From positions 4,384,437 to 4,448,436 of the forward strand of contig OU342636.1 in NCBI GenBank assembly GCA_910589415.1: DNA of 64,000 nt, read 5' to 3'. Source of the DNA: Malachius bipustulatus. Lineage: Eukaryota; Arthropoda; Insecta; Coleoptera; Melyridae. Each line of letters begins with the position of its first letter. The first letter of the stretch is position 1. The notes under the pieces are model-generated. The model was not told where the DNA came from. It saw only the letters and a list, made by a program, of their open reading frames with translations, and searched no databases. Below are positions 22,423 through 33,274 of the stretch, one piece after another. The translations under genes and the position numbers were made by a program.

Positions 22423-23455
22423 GTAACTTTATGTAATTCAAGATGGTGCAAACGCCCTCTGGCAGCCATCTTGGAAACTTTAAAATAATTTCCAGCATTT
22501 TCCCTTGCCCACTTAACCTATAAAATTTTTTACCGTAACTCTCTACGATCATTAGTTTCTGAGATACAGCCGCTTACCTCGCTTATTGGCCCATCCTGTA
22601 CAGATTTTTACATTAATAATAGCTACTTTTAAGGCTTCAAATTAATGTTCTAAGATATGCCAGTGGTGGAGATTTTAGGGTTGCGTAAGGGTTTTACCCC
22701 CTTAACTTTTACGGTACTGGAAAAATTGTCTTTTCGAGAGCAAATTTCAAAGCGCCAATGTTTTTTACACAAAAAAGTGCTCCTGGTCAAAAGCTGTAGA
22801 AGCCACCGTTCTCGAGAAAAAAAGGCATTTTACGATCAAAAACGTACAAAATTCAACATGAACGGAAACAGAAATGTATTTATTTTATTTTATTTATTAT
22901 GTATTTATTTTAAACGAAGTTGAAAACAATCTGCCTACAAGCACAAGAAAAATTTGAGTTTGTGCCATGTTACAGTATGAAAAATTTTGAAAATAAATTT
23001 TTTGTTCATGTTGAACTCTACTTTTTTGATCATAAAATGCTTTTTTTCTCGAAAACGGTGGCTTCTACGGCTTTTGACCAGGAGTACTTTTTTGTGTAAA
23101 AAACATTGGCGCTTTGAAAGTTGCTCTCAAAATGTAAATTTTTCCAGGGCCGTAAAAGTTAGGGGGGTGAAACCCTCACGCAACTCTAAAATCTCCACCA
23201 CTGGCATATCTTAGAACATTAATTTGGAGCCTTAAAAGTAGCTATTATTAATGTAAAAATCTGTACAAAAGCTGGAGCCTGTAGTTCTAACGGTTCTTGA
23301 GATATCGCAAAAAAAGTAAGAAAAAAACATTTTTTTGAACACCATGTATCTCGAAAACGGTGCGTTTGCGGATCCATGTTAATTGAAATTTTTTTCTTAG
23401 AATAAGTCGTAGAATCACCTCCTTTATTTTGTATTAGGTGGTAGTTAACACCCTG

Positions 23456-23986
23456 TATAGAGCAATGTTTTTTTGGTTTCCATGCTCTCAACTAAGATGA
23501 CTTAAAAAGATTGGTTGATTGTTTACGTGATTAATATTAAATTTTTGTCACTGCAATTAATCATGATAAATTTACTTTTGTCAAGTATCACCAAAAGATT
23601 TAATGAAATCAAGTAACAAAATGAATAAAATATGCCTAAAGCCACAAACAGCACAACAAAATGTTGTCCCAGTTTTATTTGAACATAACTGTACCTAATT
23701 AAACAAGGTAACTGACAAGTTTAGTAGAAAGTAGATGAAGAATTATTGTGGTACTTTCAAAGTATTGGAAAATTTTAACTGAATAATGTTTAAAGATGTC
23801 AGCATTATAGAGTCCAACTGAGGTCTGGGGGAGTACGAAGTATCCCCCAGAAGCAAAAGGAGTTCGGGGATCATATTGTTTTAGTTTTCAGAAGGCTTTT
23901 TTTCCTGGAACAGGAAGAAGCACAGCGTTGTATTCCATAATGATTAATTCGGTACTGTTGACTGGGCCAAAAAGAGTAGGTACTCT
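23456..23986. other. intergenic, one small hairpin
   Basis: AT-rich DNA without a gene. A short hairpin 'ctgggggagta...tatcccccag' lies near 23828-23853. Confidence 0.5.
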
Positions 23987-24805
23987 CTGTACACTGAGAG
24001 TTGTCCGTTGTCATGCCACACTGATTCTGACTAAACAATTTCATTTAATTCGATTTGAATCGTACACTTATTTCTAAGTCGAACCAGATGTGGTATCGCA
24101 GTTCGTGTCAGTGGCGTGTGTGTTGAGGAATAATGAATATCCTACAAATATATTATTTCGACAAGTTATTCACGAAGTAGTGCCTTGCAACTTTTTGATA
24201 ACAAATATTATATAATGCAAGTAAATAAGAATCATAATAATTATTGTTATCATCATGATAGAAATATCATGTCACCTACTTGCTGGTTGCCGCTTAAAAG
24301 AAAGAACAACACCTCCGTTTTCTTATTTGCAAGTAAAATATTCCAGCAATTTAACCACAAGACCACGTACTAGGGAGTTCAATCGTTTCCCAGGCAAAGC
24401 AAGGAAATAGATTTTTAGGCATTCGAGCAATTATAATAAGTTACTCATAGTTTATCACAGGACAATAACACAGGACACAGGTAATTCTGCTAATTTCGTA
24501 TTAAAAACCTTTGAAATCACAAGACAAACCTTATTAGTATATTTACCGCTGACACTGACACTACTGCATGATAGTAGCGACGACAATCTTATCGTAATAT
24601 CGTATCAATCTAAGCGTATCAAGACGCGAGTCGATACTTCCGTCTCACTCTCGCTCATCTTTTTAGAATTGCAGACGATTCAAACGTATTTCTGACAATA
24701 CGTCCCATTTTAACTCGATTGACTATGCAATGCAATAGAAGGAGTAAGAAACATAACGAGATGATGTAACCTTAGTTATCACAACAGACAACTCTCAGTG
24801 TACAG
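23987..24805. mobile_element. non-autonomous TIR element, CTGTACACTGAGAGTTGTC ends
   Basis: Left end 23987-24011 and right end 24781-24805 are inverted with one mismatch over 25 bp. Flanks ACTCT and ACTTT may be a decayed 5-bp duplication. The interior 770 bp has no recognisable transposase. The terminus matches no family I can name. Confidence 0.75.
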
Positions 24806-24834
24806 ACTTTATGTTGCCACCAGCTAAGGGTTAA

Positions 24835-25096
24835 TATCGATGGTGAACTGGCAATAAGTCCTATCTCAAAAAAGTAAATTGGTCAGGAAGCGAAAAAAAA
24901 GTTCTTTTTTTTTTAATTTAGAATTTCCGAAACAAGAAAAAAAAACGTATATGTTTATTTTGTAACATATACTTAAATTTAGCAATAAATATTAATCACA
25001 TGCTGAACGTGTATAATAGCAGTAGGACAATTTAACACAATAAACGGAAAATGCCTGAAATTTCAGATAGGACATATTACCAGTTCACCATCGATA
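24835..25096. mobile_element. MITE, TATCGATGGTGAACTGG ends
   Basis: 262 bp with inverted ends 'tatcgatggtgaactgg.aata' and a further mirrored 'gtcctatct'. AT-rich centre, no coding content. Confidence 0.85.
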
Positions 25097-25215
25097 TACT
25101 TTTTACCCAATCCCAATATTATTGAAATTTGTCAGTTGAATGTGCTGTAGTAAGGGGCTAATTTAGCCCCAACTATATTAAAATTGATATTCTCGAAAAT
25201 GGTTCAACAGACTTA

Positions 25216-25468
25216 GGGCCGGTTGCAAGAATGTGATGTGATTAAAAATATTTCAGGTAATTACTGATTTTAAAATGCACATTGTGAAAATATGGGGAAT
25301 ATTTTCAATGATAGGTATTTCCTTTTTTATCGATAATTAACTCTTCTAAAAGGGATTAGAATTCTAGCATTCACTTCTAGCAATATCAGACGAAAACTTT
25401 GGTAATACAGGGTATTTTAAAATCAGTGATTATCTGACAAATTTTTAATTATGTTCTTGCAACCGGAC
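25216..25468. mobile_element. MITE, GGCCGGTTGCAAGAA ends
   Basis: Inverted ends 'ggccggttgcaagaa' and 'ttcttgcaaccgg', with mirrored 'cactgattttaaaat' about 45 bp further in. About 250 bp, non-coding. Confidence 0.82.
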
Positions 25469-25669
25469 ATTATAATGTAACTATAGCGACAAAAGCAGCT
25501 TTTCAATCTTAACAAATTAATGATCTATCTAAGATTTTTCTCTTAAACGATTAGGGTTTCACATTAGGGATTCACGGTTACGCCCATGGAGACTTCTGAC
25601 CTACTCATCGAATACCTACTACAGATCCCCAAATTTACCTACATCAAATTTAACCGGGAGCCAACTTTC

Positions 25670-25905
25670 GGTAATCCTGTACAATCTGTCGCTAAATTTT
25701 ACCCTACCATATAAATAAAAATAAATCCTCCAAATTCCGGTTCAGTAAGTCAGGTCTTTGGTCAGGGTAGGTTTTTTTTTTCATTTCAAGGTCATTTTAA
25801 GGAAAAAAAAAACCCTACCCTGACCAAAGACCTGACTTACGACGCATTTATTTTTATTTATAGGTATGGTAGGGTAAAATTTAGCAACAGATTGTACAGG
25901 ATTAC
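25670..25905. mobile_element. Mutator-like MITE with 9-bp TSD
   Basis: Inverted ends GGTAATCCTGTACAATCTG, about 40 bp in total with mirrored 'taaattttaccctacca'. It is flanked by the perfect 9-bp repeat CCAACTTTC (25661-25669, 25906-25914). The related sequence at 5866-5910 has the site only once. A 9-bp duplication fits Mutator-like elements. Inside it sits a second hairpin (25746-25839). Confidence 0.82.
25746..25839. mobile_element. small hairpin MITE, copy 1
   Basis: 'taagtcaggtctttggtcag' is mirrored at the other end, with a short loop. A second copy lies at 29121-29207. Confidence 0.85.
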
Positions 25906-25930
25906 CCAACTTTCATAAGGATTCTGTGAG

Positions 25931-26950
25931 GCTTTTTTCCTGGCCCTTCTCGAATAGTCCACTAGTTTGAGACTGGCCTTAATGAGGACAGGTGATACAA
26001 AGAAATCGTTCCTCTCTGCACCCAACTCCCCTATTTTCTGCGTGTTCCCTTTAGAATCCAAATGTCATTTGCACAGAAAATGAACTACAATAACTGGTAC
26101 TATTGCCCAGATGAGGGTGCTGAAACTGCATGAAAATTGAAATTACAGGGCGGTAAGTGAAGGTGATCCTGTCACAATACTGCAGGAAATATCTATCTGA
26201 CGTCTCTATGAATGTTCTATGTACAGGTTGCGTATTAAATCATCTTGCTTGTGAAAATGAAAATACTACCCAATAATTATTATTAATTTTAAAAATACTC
26301 ACAATATCCACAGGCTGAGTCATTTTCAGCTTATTTTAGATTTTTTGAACTAGGATCGATGAAGTTTAAAAAAATAGAGCAATAAATCAAATCAATACCC
26401 GTTCACTATTGAGATTCCCTTTTAATTCATTTAATTCCAACCGTTTTAGGTTATAATTCTGTGTTTGATAATAATGAGACTGCCAAATTTCCAACAAAAC
26501 CTTAGAGGTTGGAGAGGTGAAAGGTTGAGGTCTTGAGGTTTTAAGGTTGAGGTAAATAAAAATATATACCTAAATTCCTAAATAGGTAAATAAAATTTAC
26601 CTACAGACTACAGAGTACAGAGATAAATAAATAAATAATAATAATGAAAATGAAATGAATAATATGAAATAAATTTAAATTTACTCATGATGATAATTGA
26701 TAAAGCAGTTTTATAAAATTGAAGGTGACATTGTCAACGTCATTGTCAATCTGACAATAATTTGATGTGAGAACCAGGGATGTGTAGGGAGCCTGTATTA
26801 CCGACACGGACGCTTACTAGGGTAGCTCATTCTCATTCTCACAAAAAGTTGGGAATGTCAAATTTAACTTCAAAAACGTCAGATTTTCCATGAACCTACA
26901 ACTGTCTAAAAATTCACATAATTTGTTATTAAGTCAGCGTATTAAAAAAA
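25931..26950. other. intergenic, low-complexity AT DNA
   Basis: Contains 'gaggttg' and 'aataaat' low-complexity runs near 26500-26700. No gene supported. Confidence 0.5.
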
Positions 26951-27023
26951 ATGGTAAACTTTTGCTGCGTTGGAGGGAGGATGTTTTAACAATAAAAAGA
27001 GGGTTTTCTACTTGTTCCTAAAG
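26951..27023 (+). pseudogene. THAP-like first exon remnant
   Basis: The ATG at 26951 reads MVNFCCVGG. A neighbouring frame then gives GCFNNKKRVFYLFLK, ending at a good donor-like 'aaag|gtaact'. The Cys-containing start plus the basic linker and FYLFLK fit the beginning of a THAP domain. It is short and frameshifted, so it could be coincidence. Confidence 0.4.
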
Positions 27024-28804
27024 GTAACTTTCTTCATATTTTAAACTCATTATAGTCCTCTATCAATACTTATCTGACCTGTCACTGGGATTTTCTGGAC
27101 AAAAAAATGCACCCAGCCCTCCTATCAGCAGACAGTTATGATTGCAGAAAATATATGGCAGCTCAGAATTTCCGTATACCGGGTGTCCCAGACTTAATTG
27201 ACCAGGCCATATCTCATATACAGGTAGAGATAATCGAGCCGAATAAAAGGCATATTATTATAATTTTTCAAGCTGTATAACATGACAGCATGAAAACAAC
27301 CCTTACTTCAACATCCCCTAAGTTACAGCCCTCATTCAAAACCAGTATTCGATTGTCTATTCAGATGATTTTTCAGATTCAAAATTGGTTGAGAAATAAC
27401 CAAGAAAAAGTTCATCAAGGTGGTCATGACTTTTTATCTTAACTTTCTCTGGATCGCAACGCACGCAACGCAAACTCGCACGAGAAATTTTGAGTGTTCA
27501 AACTGAATACGATGCGGTTCGTGCGAGAAGATGGTTGCCAATCAAACTATTTTTGGTGCCGCTTCAGATAAAATACGTTCTATAATTTTGTAGACCAGTA
27601 GTTATTTAGAGCTTGAAAGACTTAAAAATCACAGAAATAAACATGTTGCTTAAGAGAAAGAAACAATAAGATGCAATAGAAATAGGTAGATTAGATAGAT
27701 AAACACAGAAGGTAGGTTAAATAAAATAGGTCTACAATAGAAGTTATAAGAGACCTCATACTCACTTTGAAAACCTAAATTCGAGACACATTTTCACATT
27801 CCCAGTGTACGTACCTTGACTCTTGTTCTTCTAAAATAGATTTCTCTCATTCCTCAAAATGTTTCGCTTTGCCACGACGGCAAACAAAATTCAAAAAAGT
27901 TCCTACCCGATCGTAAAAATCGCAATATTTTGATAAATGAAAATACTAAATATTTTAATTTAAGACAATGCGTGCGTTGCGGTGTCGTTTTATCGTACGA
28001 CTTTATGTGATTTATTTCAATCGTTCATTGCAACATTCTCAACGCACGCACCGCAACGAACGCACCGCAATCCCCGGATGCAGCTAGGACACGGCGTTAG
28101 GGTCGGTAGTGCAGGTTCCCTAGTGATGTGCCTTTACGGGTAAAGAATTCATTTTCTACTGTAAACAATGTAAACAATAAGTATACATTATACGTAAAGA
28201 ATGTAAAGAATAGGTAAAGAACGAAAACAATTGAAAAGAAAGGTTATGTTCTATGTTTGTTATGATAATAATTATTACTTTTGTTTGAGGTTTCTCTATT
28301 GCACCCCAAGTTTATTCATAGATAATATTACTTTCCTTTTATTATTATTTATTCGGAACTCTAAAAAGTATATCCTCAAGAAGCAAACAAACTAACAAAC
28401 AATAATTAAGAAGTAATAATTAGTTGCGAACGCTTGCTGTTCATCTTCACTTCTCTGATACCAAAAATAAATTTAAATCTAAATTGTAACATTATTGGTA
28501 CATATGTATTAAAATTGTACTCCTAACACAGAACTGAATAAATATCAGCTACTATAGTGCACCTGCGCAACTCTGATTGCCTACTGTTCTTGATGGACGA
28601 CCACATACTCTGTTTGTTATTAAATTATTATTATTAATGTTCATGTTTATGTTTATGTTTATTGGCACCAATATATCTACACAATAATTTACAAAAATTA
28701 TGCCATATATCTGGCAGGTCAAGTAGTACAATCAAAACAAGACATGAAAACAATCTACAACCTATATTACAATAATTACAACGTTACAACAATTATATCA
28801 CTAT
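27024..28804. other. intergenic with repeat debris
   Basis: A half-element end 'taccgggtgtcccagactta' occurs near 27178. GC-rich words of the type 'gcaacgcacgcaacg' occur near 27468 and, mostly inverted, near 28045-28070. Otherwise AT-rich, with 'ttcatgtttatgtttatg' near 28640. No gene supported. Confidence 0.45.
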
Positions 28805-28955
28805 TGTTCGTATTCATCAAATTTCAAAATATAACTCTGGGGTTATATTTTGAATTTTCTGACAGCTGATTGGTCTAATGGTCAAACCCTACGAACGCTA
28901 CGAATTTTGAACCAATGATATGCTCCAAAATGTAACCCCAGCGGGGTTATATAAG
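28805..28955. mobile_element. MITE, GCCCGTATTCATCAA family, copy 2 (inverted, eroded)
   Basis: 'tcgtattcatcaaatttcaa', 'ctgacagctgattggtcta' and 'aacgctacgaattttgaacc' match the inverse of copies 1 and 3. The far end is degraded after 'aaccccagcgggg'. Confidence 0.82.
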
Positions 28956-29120
28956 ATGAGTAATCCTCCACTTGACGTCGCCGCCATAATGCGCGTGCGC
29001 GGAATATCAGATCAGCTGGCAGTTTAGAACACCAAATGCACGCATAGTTGCCAGCTTTATTTAATATACCTATATTTTCAGGATCTACCTTTTATCAAAT
29101 AATGAACTTTTTAATCTTGA

Positions 29121-29207
29121 TGATCAGGTCTTTGGTCAGTGTAGGTTTTTTTCCATTTTAGGGAAATTTGAAGGAAAAAAACCTACCCTGACCAAAGACC
29201 TGACTTA
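29121..29207. mobile_element. small hairpin MITE, copy 2
   Basis: 'caggtctttggtcag.gtagg' is mirrored at 29180-29204. Same family as 25746-25839. Confidence 0.85.
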
Positions 29208-30060
29208 TAGTGATCAAAAATAAACTTTTGAAAATAATAAGCAAAAAAGGATCTATTCAGATTGAATACCCACTTAATGTTGCTCAATCCTTTGCATATA
29301 ACTGCCTGTTGTTTCATTATGACTGCCTGAGTGATGGTTTTGTTAAATCCTCTAGCATTACCAGCCATAGCAGGAGTGTTCAATTGCCAAACAAAAATTA
29401 ATAAAACTGTTTACTTATATAGTAAGAGTAAGTATGTAGTTTCTATAAAGCTTTTTAATATGTCATATAGGTTGGCCATAGTATACTCAAATTCATCGAA
29501 TAAAAATAAAAATATAGGTCATATGAGTATAATTTATTGAAAAAAGAGCTTGTCAACCGGTTTCGGGGGTTAGCCCATCATCAGGACAACTGCAAGTGAG
29601 ATTTATGTCAGAATAGAGATGTTTTATATAAAATTAATAATTAAAAAAATTATTATTGGTTAATTACAATTACAAAGGATACTCACTTGTCAGTTATTGG
29701 CAATTCCAAAAATTTACAGGTGTTAACATTGCATACAAAAGTGATAGATGAAGATGAAGGCTCTATTATAAGAATCAACAACAATACAACAGTTGTTTTT
29801 AATATGTTACTTAAAGAGCTTAAGACTGTCAAAAATATATGGTCCAAAACTAATAAAGATAAATTTAAAATGTGATAAGGTGCAATGTCTAGGAATCTCT
29901 ATGGATTGTTTTTGTTTGGGAATAATTTTTTGTAATCATCGTTTTTGTTTTGTTGGGGGGACATTTATTGTAGGGAGAATATATAGGGAGATAGAAATTT
30001 GTTTGAAATATATTAGTTTTAGTTTTATTTTTTTGTTGTTTTTAGGTTTTTAATTTTTAG
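29208..30060. other. no gene recognised; hammerhead-like motif inside
   Basis: Frames of 60-86 codons occur, for example a plus-strand frame around 29687-29875 reading DEDEGSIIRINNNTTVVF. It lacks an ATG start and resembles nothing I know. The notable item is the ribozyme-like motif at 29550-29589. Confidence 0.4.
29550..29589 (-). ncRNA. hammerhead-ribozyme-like core
   Basis: On the minus strand: stem I arm TTGTC, core CTGATGA, a stem-loop TGGG-CTAA-CCCC, core GAAA, a minimal stem III CC/GG, then U-U at the cleavage position, and the second stem I arm GACAA. All essential core blocks are in order. The closing pair of stem II is a U-C mismatch. Such minimal type I motifs are known from Penelope-like elements and retrozymes. 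No element body is visible here. Confidence 0.5.
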
Positions 30061-30069
30061 GTATTACAC

Positions 30070-30430
30070 CCACTGGGCATAGAAATATTGCAGCAATGTT
30101 GCATTAACATTTCACAGCAAAGTGTAACGTTGCAAATACAGACGCAGTTAACTTCCTGCAATGTTGATGCAATGCTCCTAACGGCCGTGCAGCAACGTTG
30201 CACTGCAATGTTTCAAATGCAAAGTACTAGCAAGGTTCAGAAAACTTCACAATAACATTTCAGTAACGTTGCAACCACTTTATTGCAAGGTTAAAAATGT
30301 TATATAACCAGCAAAGTTCAATAAATTACGCTTGTAATTTCCGGAACTTTGTCAGGAACATTACAGTAGCTTTGCAAATGAAAAGTGCAGTGAAATCGCA
30401 AAGCAACATTGCAACTAAATTTAGATGTTA
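30070..30430. repeat. palindrome-dense degenerate repeat (GCAACGTTGC words)
   Basis: More than a dozen variants of 'gcaa.gttgca' occur without fixed spacing, on both strands by self-complementarity. It is neither a simple microsatellite nor coding. Confidence 0.7.
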
Positions 30431-30773
30431 ATTTTCTGGACAATTCAAATGAAATTAACGGCCCACGTTCACACTAAAATTGATTGTAATTTTCACTGAT
30501 ACTTCAAAGGGAAGTTTCAAAGTCTATTCAGTTGTAATATACAAATGAAACTAGCGTTTCAAGTGCACAGCAATAGAGTGGAAAAGCTGTTTCAAAATTT
30601 AAATCTGCACTTATTTCAAAAGTTGTCATAAGCTTATTATAAGTATTTGTTAACAACATGATTTTTATATGAACGAATAAATTAATTTTGTCAGTTAATA
30701 TTTGCAAAAAAAAAAAAACGCAACAGAGGTATTTTTTTTAATTTTATTTTTGTTATAAAGTAACATTTTTATA

Positions 30774-31391
30774 CAGGTTGTTCCTTTTGGCTCAGTAATG
30801 ACGATATTGTCTGTTTTTTAATAGGATATCCTGTATATTGTTGCATTTTCATATTTCCTAAGAAAATCCAGTAAGATTAGTTTTGACAGTTGCAGTTTAA
30901 ATTGAGTATTTTATGAGTTATAAATAGGTGAAAATCGCAATTTTCCAACTTTAAAGCAGTACCTACATCGTAAACGGCTGCAAATATCGGAAAACGGCTA
31001 CATGTCCCTATCTTAACTTTTTACATGGTTTCCTGCGATGTAGATGAAATTTTTGTACAGGGTGATAAAAAATATGATAATTTTCATCCCCTTGTAGCTA
31101 TAGAAATTCAAACTACCTAATAAAATATTGCATGAAAAGTTAAGATAGGTGCATGTAAGTTGTTTTCCGATATTGGGAGCGGTTTCCGATGTACCCACTG
31201 TTTTAAAGTTGGAAAATTGCGATTTTCACTTGCTTATACATAACTCATAACGTACTCAGTTTAGACAGAAATTTATTGTAAACACCATTACCTACTGGAT
31301 TTTCTCAGAAAATATGAAATTACAATAATATACAACGGTGTCCTATTACGAAAAATATTTACAATGTCGTCATTACTGAGCCACGGAACAA
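30774..31391. mobile_element. foldback element C
   Basis: The left end 'caggttgttcc' after TA and 'ggctcagtaatgac' are mirrored at 31365-31391. Inner blocks 'gaaaatcgcaattttccaac' and 'aaacggctacatgtcccta' are mirrored. The right terminus is damaged. A partial copy lies at 43249-43345. Inner blocks are shared with 870-1641 and 3176-4027. Confidence 0.85.
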
Positions 31392-31644
31392 TAGAACATC
31401 AATTAATTTAAAAAAATTACATTTTTCAAAAAATAATGAAGATAATTAAATATATTTCAATAACAAATAATGACGAAAAATACAAAGGTAGGTATATACA
31501 TCGTACATCAGTACAGTAACTAATAATAAGACTATTATAAACAAATAAAATTCACTTTGTATTTCAAGAATTTATAAAATATAAAATACATATAATAAAA
31601 AATACGAGGGGGAATTCACTCTTGGCAATACATGTACAAAATAG

Positions 31645-31925
31645 GGGCATTATTAATGCTCATTATTTGGCATTAATTGGCATTGCTTGGCATTATTATT
31701 CATTGTTTGGCATTACTACGCATTGCTTGGCATTATTAGTCATTGCTTGGCATTATTCTCGGCATTATTATTCATTTATCGGCATTAATATTCATTGCTC
31801 GGCATTATTATTCATTGCTCGGCATTATTAAGCATTACTTGGCATTATTATTCATTGCTCGGCATTATTATTCATTGTGTGGGCATTATTATTCATTGTT
31901 TGGCATTATTGGACATTACTCTATA
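31645..31925 (+). repeat. left subterminal array of GGCATTATTATTCATTG
   Basis: About 14 units of 15-21 bp, variants of 'ttggcattattattcattgc'. Open frames through it only reflect the repeat. Confidence 0.92.
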
Positions 31926-32055
31926 GACTACCGGACTTGTCTCGGTATTAGTCCTAGATTTGGCGCTGATGACACATGATTCTTTGCGGCTACCCTCGTT
32001 TGCACCTTAATCTCTTATTGTGACATAGTGTGAAGTGCTGTTAATTTTCAAGAAG
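31926..32055 (+). promoter_or_regulatory. possible non-coding first exon ending in a strong splice donor
   Basis: A less AT-rich stretch follows the subterminal array and ends 'aagaag|gtaagtagt', a near-consensus 5' splice site at 32055/32056. It would suit the first exon of an element transcript. There is no direct evidence of transcription. Confidence 0.35.
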
Positions 32056-32693
32056 GTAAGTAGTAAAAGTTCGGTATATCTTTTAATAATATTGTTCATA
32101 GAAATTTTTCATTTTAATACACCTTATCAAACTTTTCCTCCTGTAACTGGTATAACTGCCATTGCGTTAGAAATATTTTTAAAACTTCCCCGAGAACTTC
32201 CCAAACAGTATGTTCGTTCGGTGATTATTTGAATATTAATATGCGTTTTGAAGTTGAGTGTCATTCTAAATTCATATATCTATTTTATTTTTAAACTAGG
32301 ACAGGATACAAAAAACGATAAAAAACGTTATATTATGATATTTTAATCCAATCGGTAAAGTAAAAAACGATGTAAAAAACGTAAAAAATGTACCCAAACT
32401 TCATAAAAAATCTCATCTAAGATTTTCCTTCAATAATATTGTTAGTGGAGAGGTTATAGAACACATATACAAAAAAATCAGTTTTTTGTAAAAAAAACCA
32501 CCCCTTTGGCGAAAAAAGTATTTTTTTCGTTAATAACTCGTTCGAGAACTCGTTAATCGTTGGATATATATACAGGATGTCCCAGCTTATTCGAAGCGGT
32601 CTCGGTAGGCCAAACGATGGAAGTTTAAAATTCAAGTACAGAATCACAATGGTCATAATTTAAAATTATTTTGGAGTATACAGAGTGTCCCAT

Positions 32694-32996
32694 ATGAGAA
32701 AAGTTAAAATTAATGTAGAAAAATACTACGCTGTTTATTATACCAACCGATGGTATATTGGCAGAATTTTAAATTATAACGAAAAAGAGTCCAAAATAAA
32801 ATTTTTACATTTTAATTTAAACTCTTTTGAATGGCCAAGTTCAGTCGATATACAATCGGTAGAAAACCAGTTTATATTTCATGGCCCAATTAACATTAAA
32901 GGGAGTCATCCCTTTAGTATCAGCAGCCACGAAACGTCGGAAATTAAAAATAAATATAAACTGCTGAAGAAAAAGTTTGAAAATAATTCTGACTAG
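32694..32996 (+). pseudogene. unrecognised element-encoded ORF, probably a C-terminal fragment
   Basis: The ATG at 32694 gives about 100 residues. VEKYYAVYYTNRWYIGRILNY is followed by KIKFLHFNLNSFEWPSS, then QFIFHGPIN and a lysine-rich end. The pattern of a small beta-type module with a WYIG strand and a FxWP strand resembles C-terminal modules of uncharacterised transposon-type proteins in invertebrates. I cannot name the family. It lies mid-element in 31605-34414, with no transposase core upstream. Confidence 0.45.
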
Positions 32997-33274
32997 ATTG
33001 ACTAAAATGTAGACCTTTAATTAATGTAACATCTAACAAAATTAATAAATATTTTCTTTATAGTAAGTAGCTGAAGCATTTTAATAATTATTGTACCCTC
33101 GATATTACCAGTGCCTATGTAGATGACCTGTATCGCCAAACTATTGTTATATGAGACGGAACAGCATTGGATAGTTCACAAGATGTCGATTTTTCAAACA
33201 CGCAATTTTACTGTTTACACGCAAAATATTTATCACTTTACAGTATAAGCTGGCATAATCTCCAGCATAATCTA

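Larger units (their letters stand above)
19317..22598 (-). mobile_element. mariner-like transposon with about 700-bp TIRs
   Basis: Ends CAGGGTGGGCCAATAAGCG and its inverse (one mismatch: CATCCTG), each flanked by GTA/TAC that includes the TA target. The left TIR is 19317-20013. The right TIR is 21401-22598, from which a 489-bp insertion plus duplicated target must be removed to give about 696 bp. The middle 1.4 kb holds the minus-strand transposase pseudogene. Long TIRs of this kind are unusual for mariner, whose TIRs are mostly short. Confidence 0.88.
19126..23455. mobile_element. foldback element 5, split by a mariner insertion
   Basis: The left arm starts 'ctgggtgttaactacc' after TA. The right arm ends 'ggtagttaacaccctg' (23440-23455) before TA. 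The left arm runs to 19316, is interrupted by 19317-22598, and resumes at 22601. The mirror of the junction is intact in the right arm near 23255-23275, which serves as a built-in empty site and shows the order of insertion. Its own length is about 1.05 kb and it is non-coding. Confidence 0.9.
25560..25930. repeat. dispersed repeat sharing sequence with 5866-5975
   Basis: The outer parts (25560-25669 and 25906-25930) read through to the inverse of 5866-5975. This gives the uninterrupted version of the site into which the element at 25670-25905 inserted. Confidence 0.75.

Noticed and set aside
29687..29875. 62-codon frame with some protein-like composition (DEDEGSIIRINNN)
   Set aside because: No ATG start, no family resemblance, no splice context; too weak to call.
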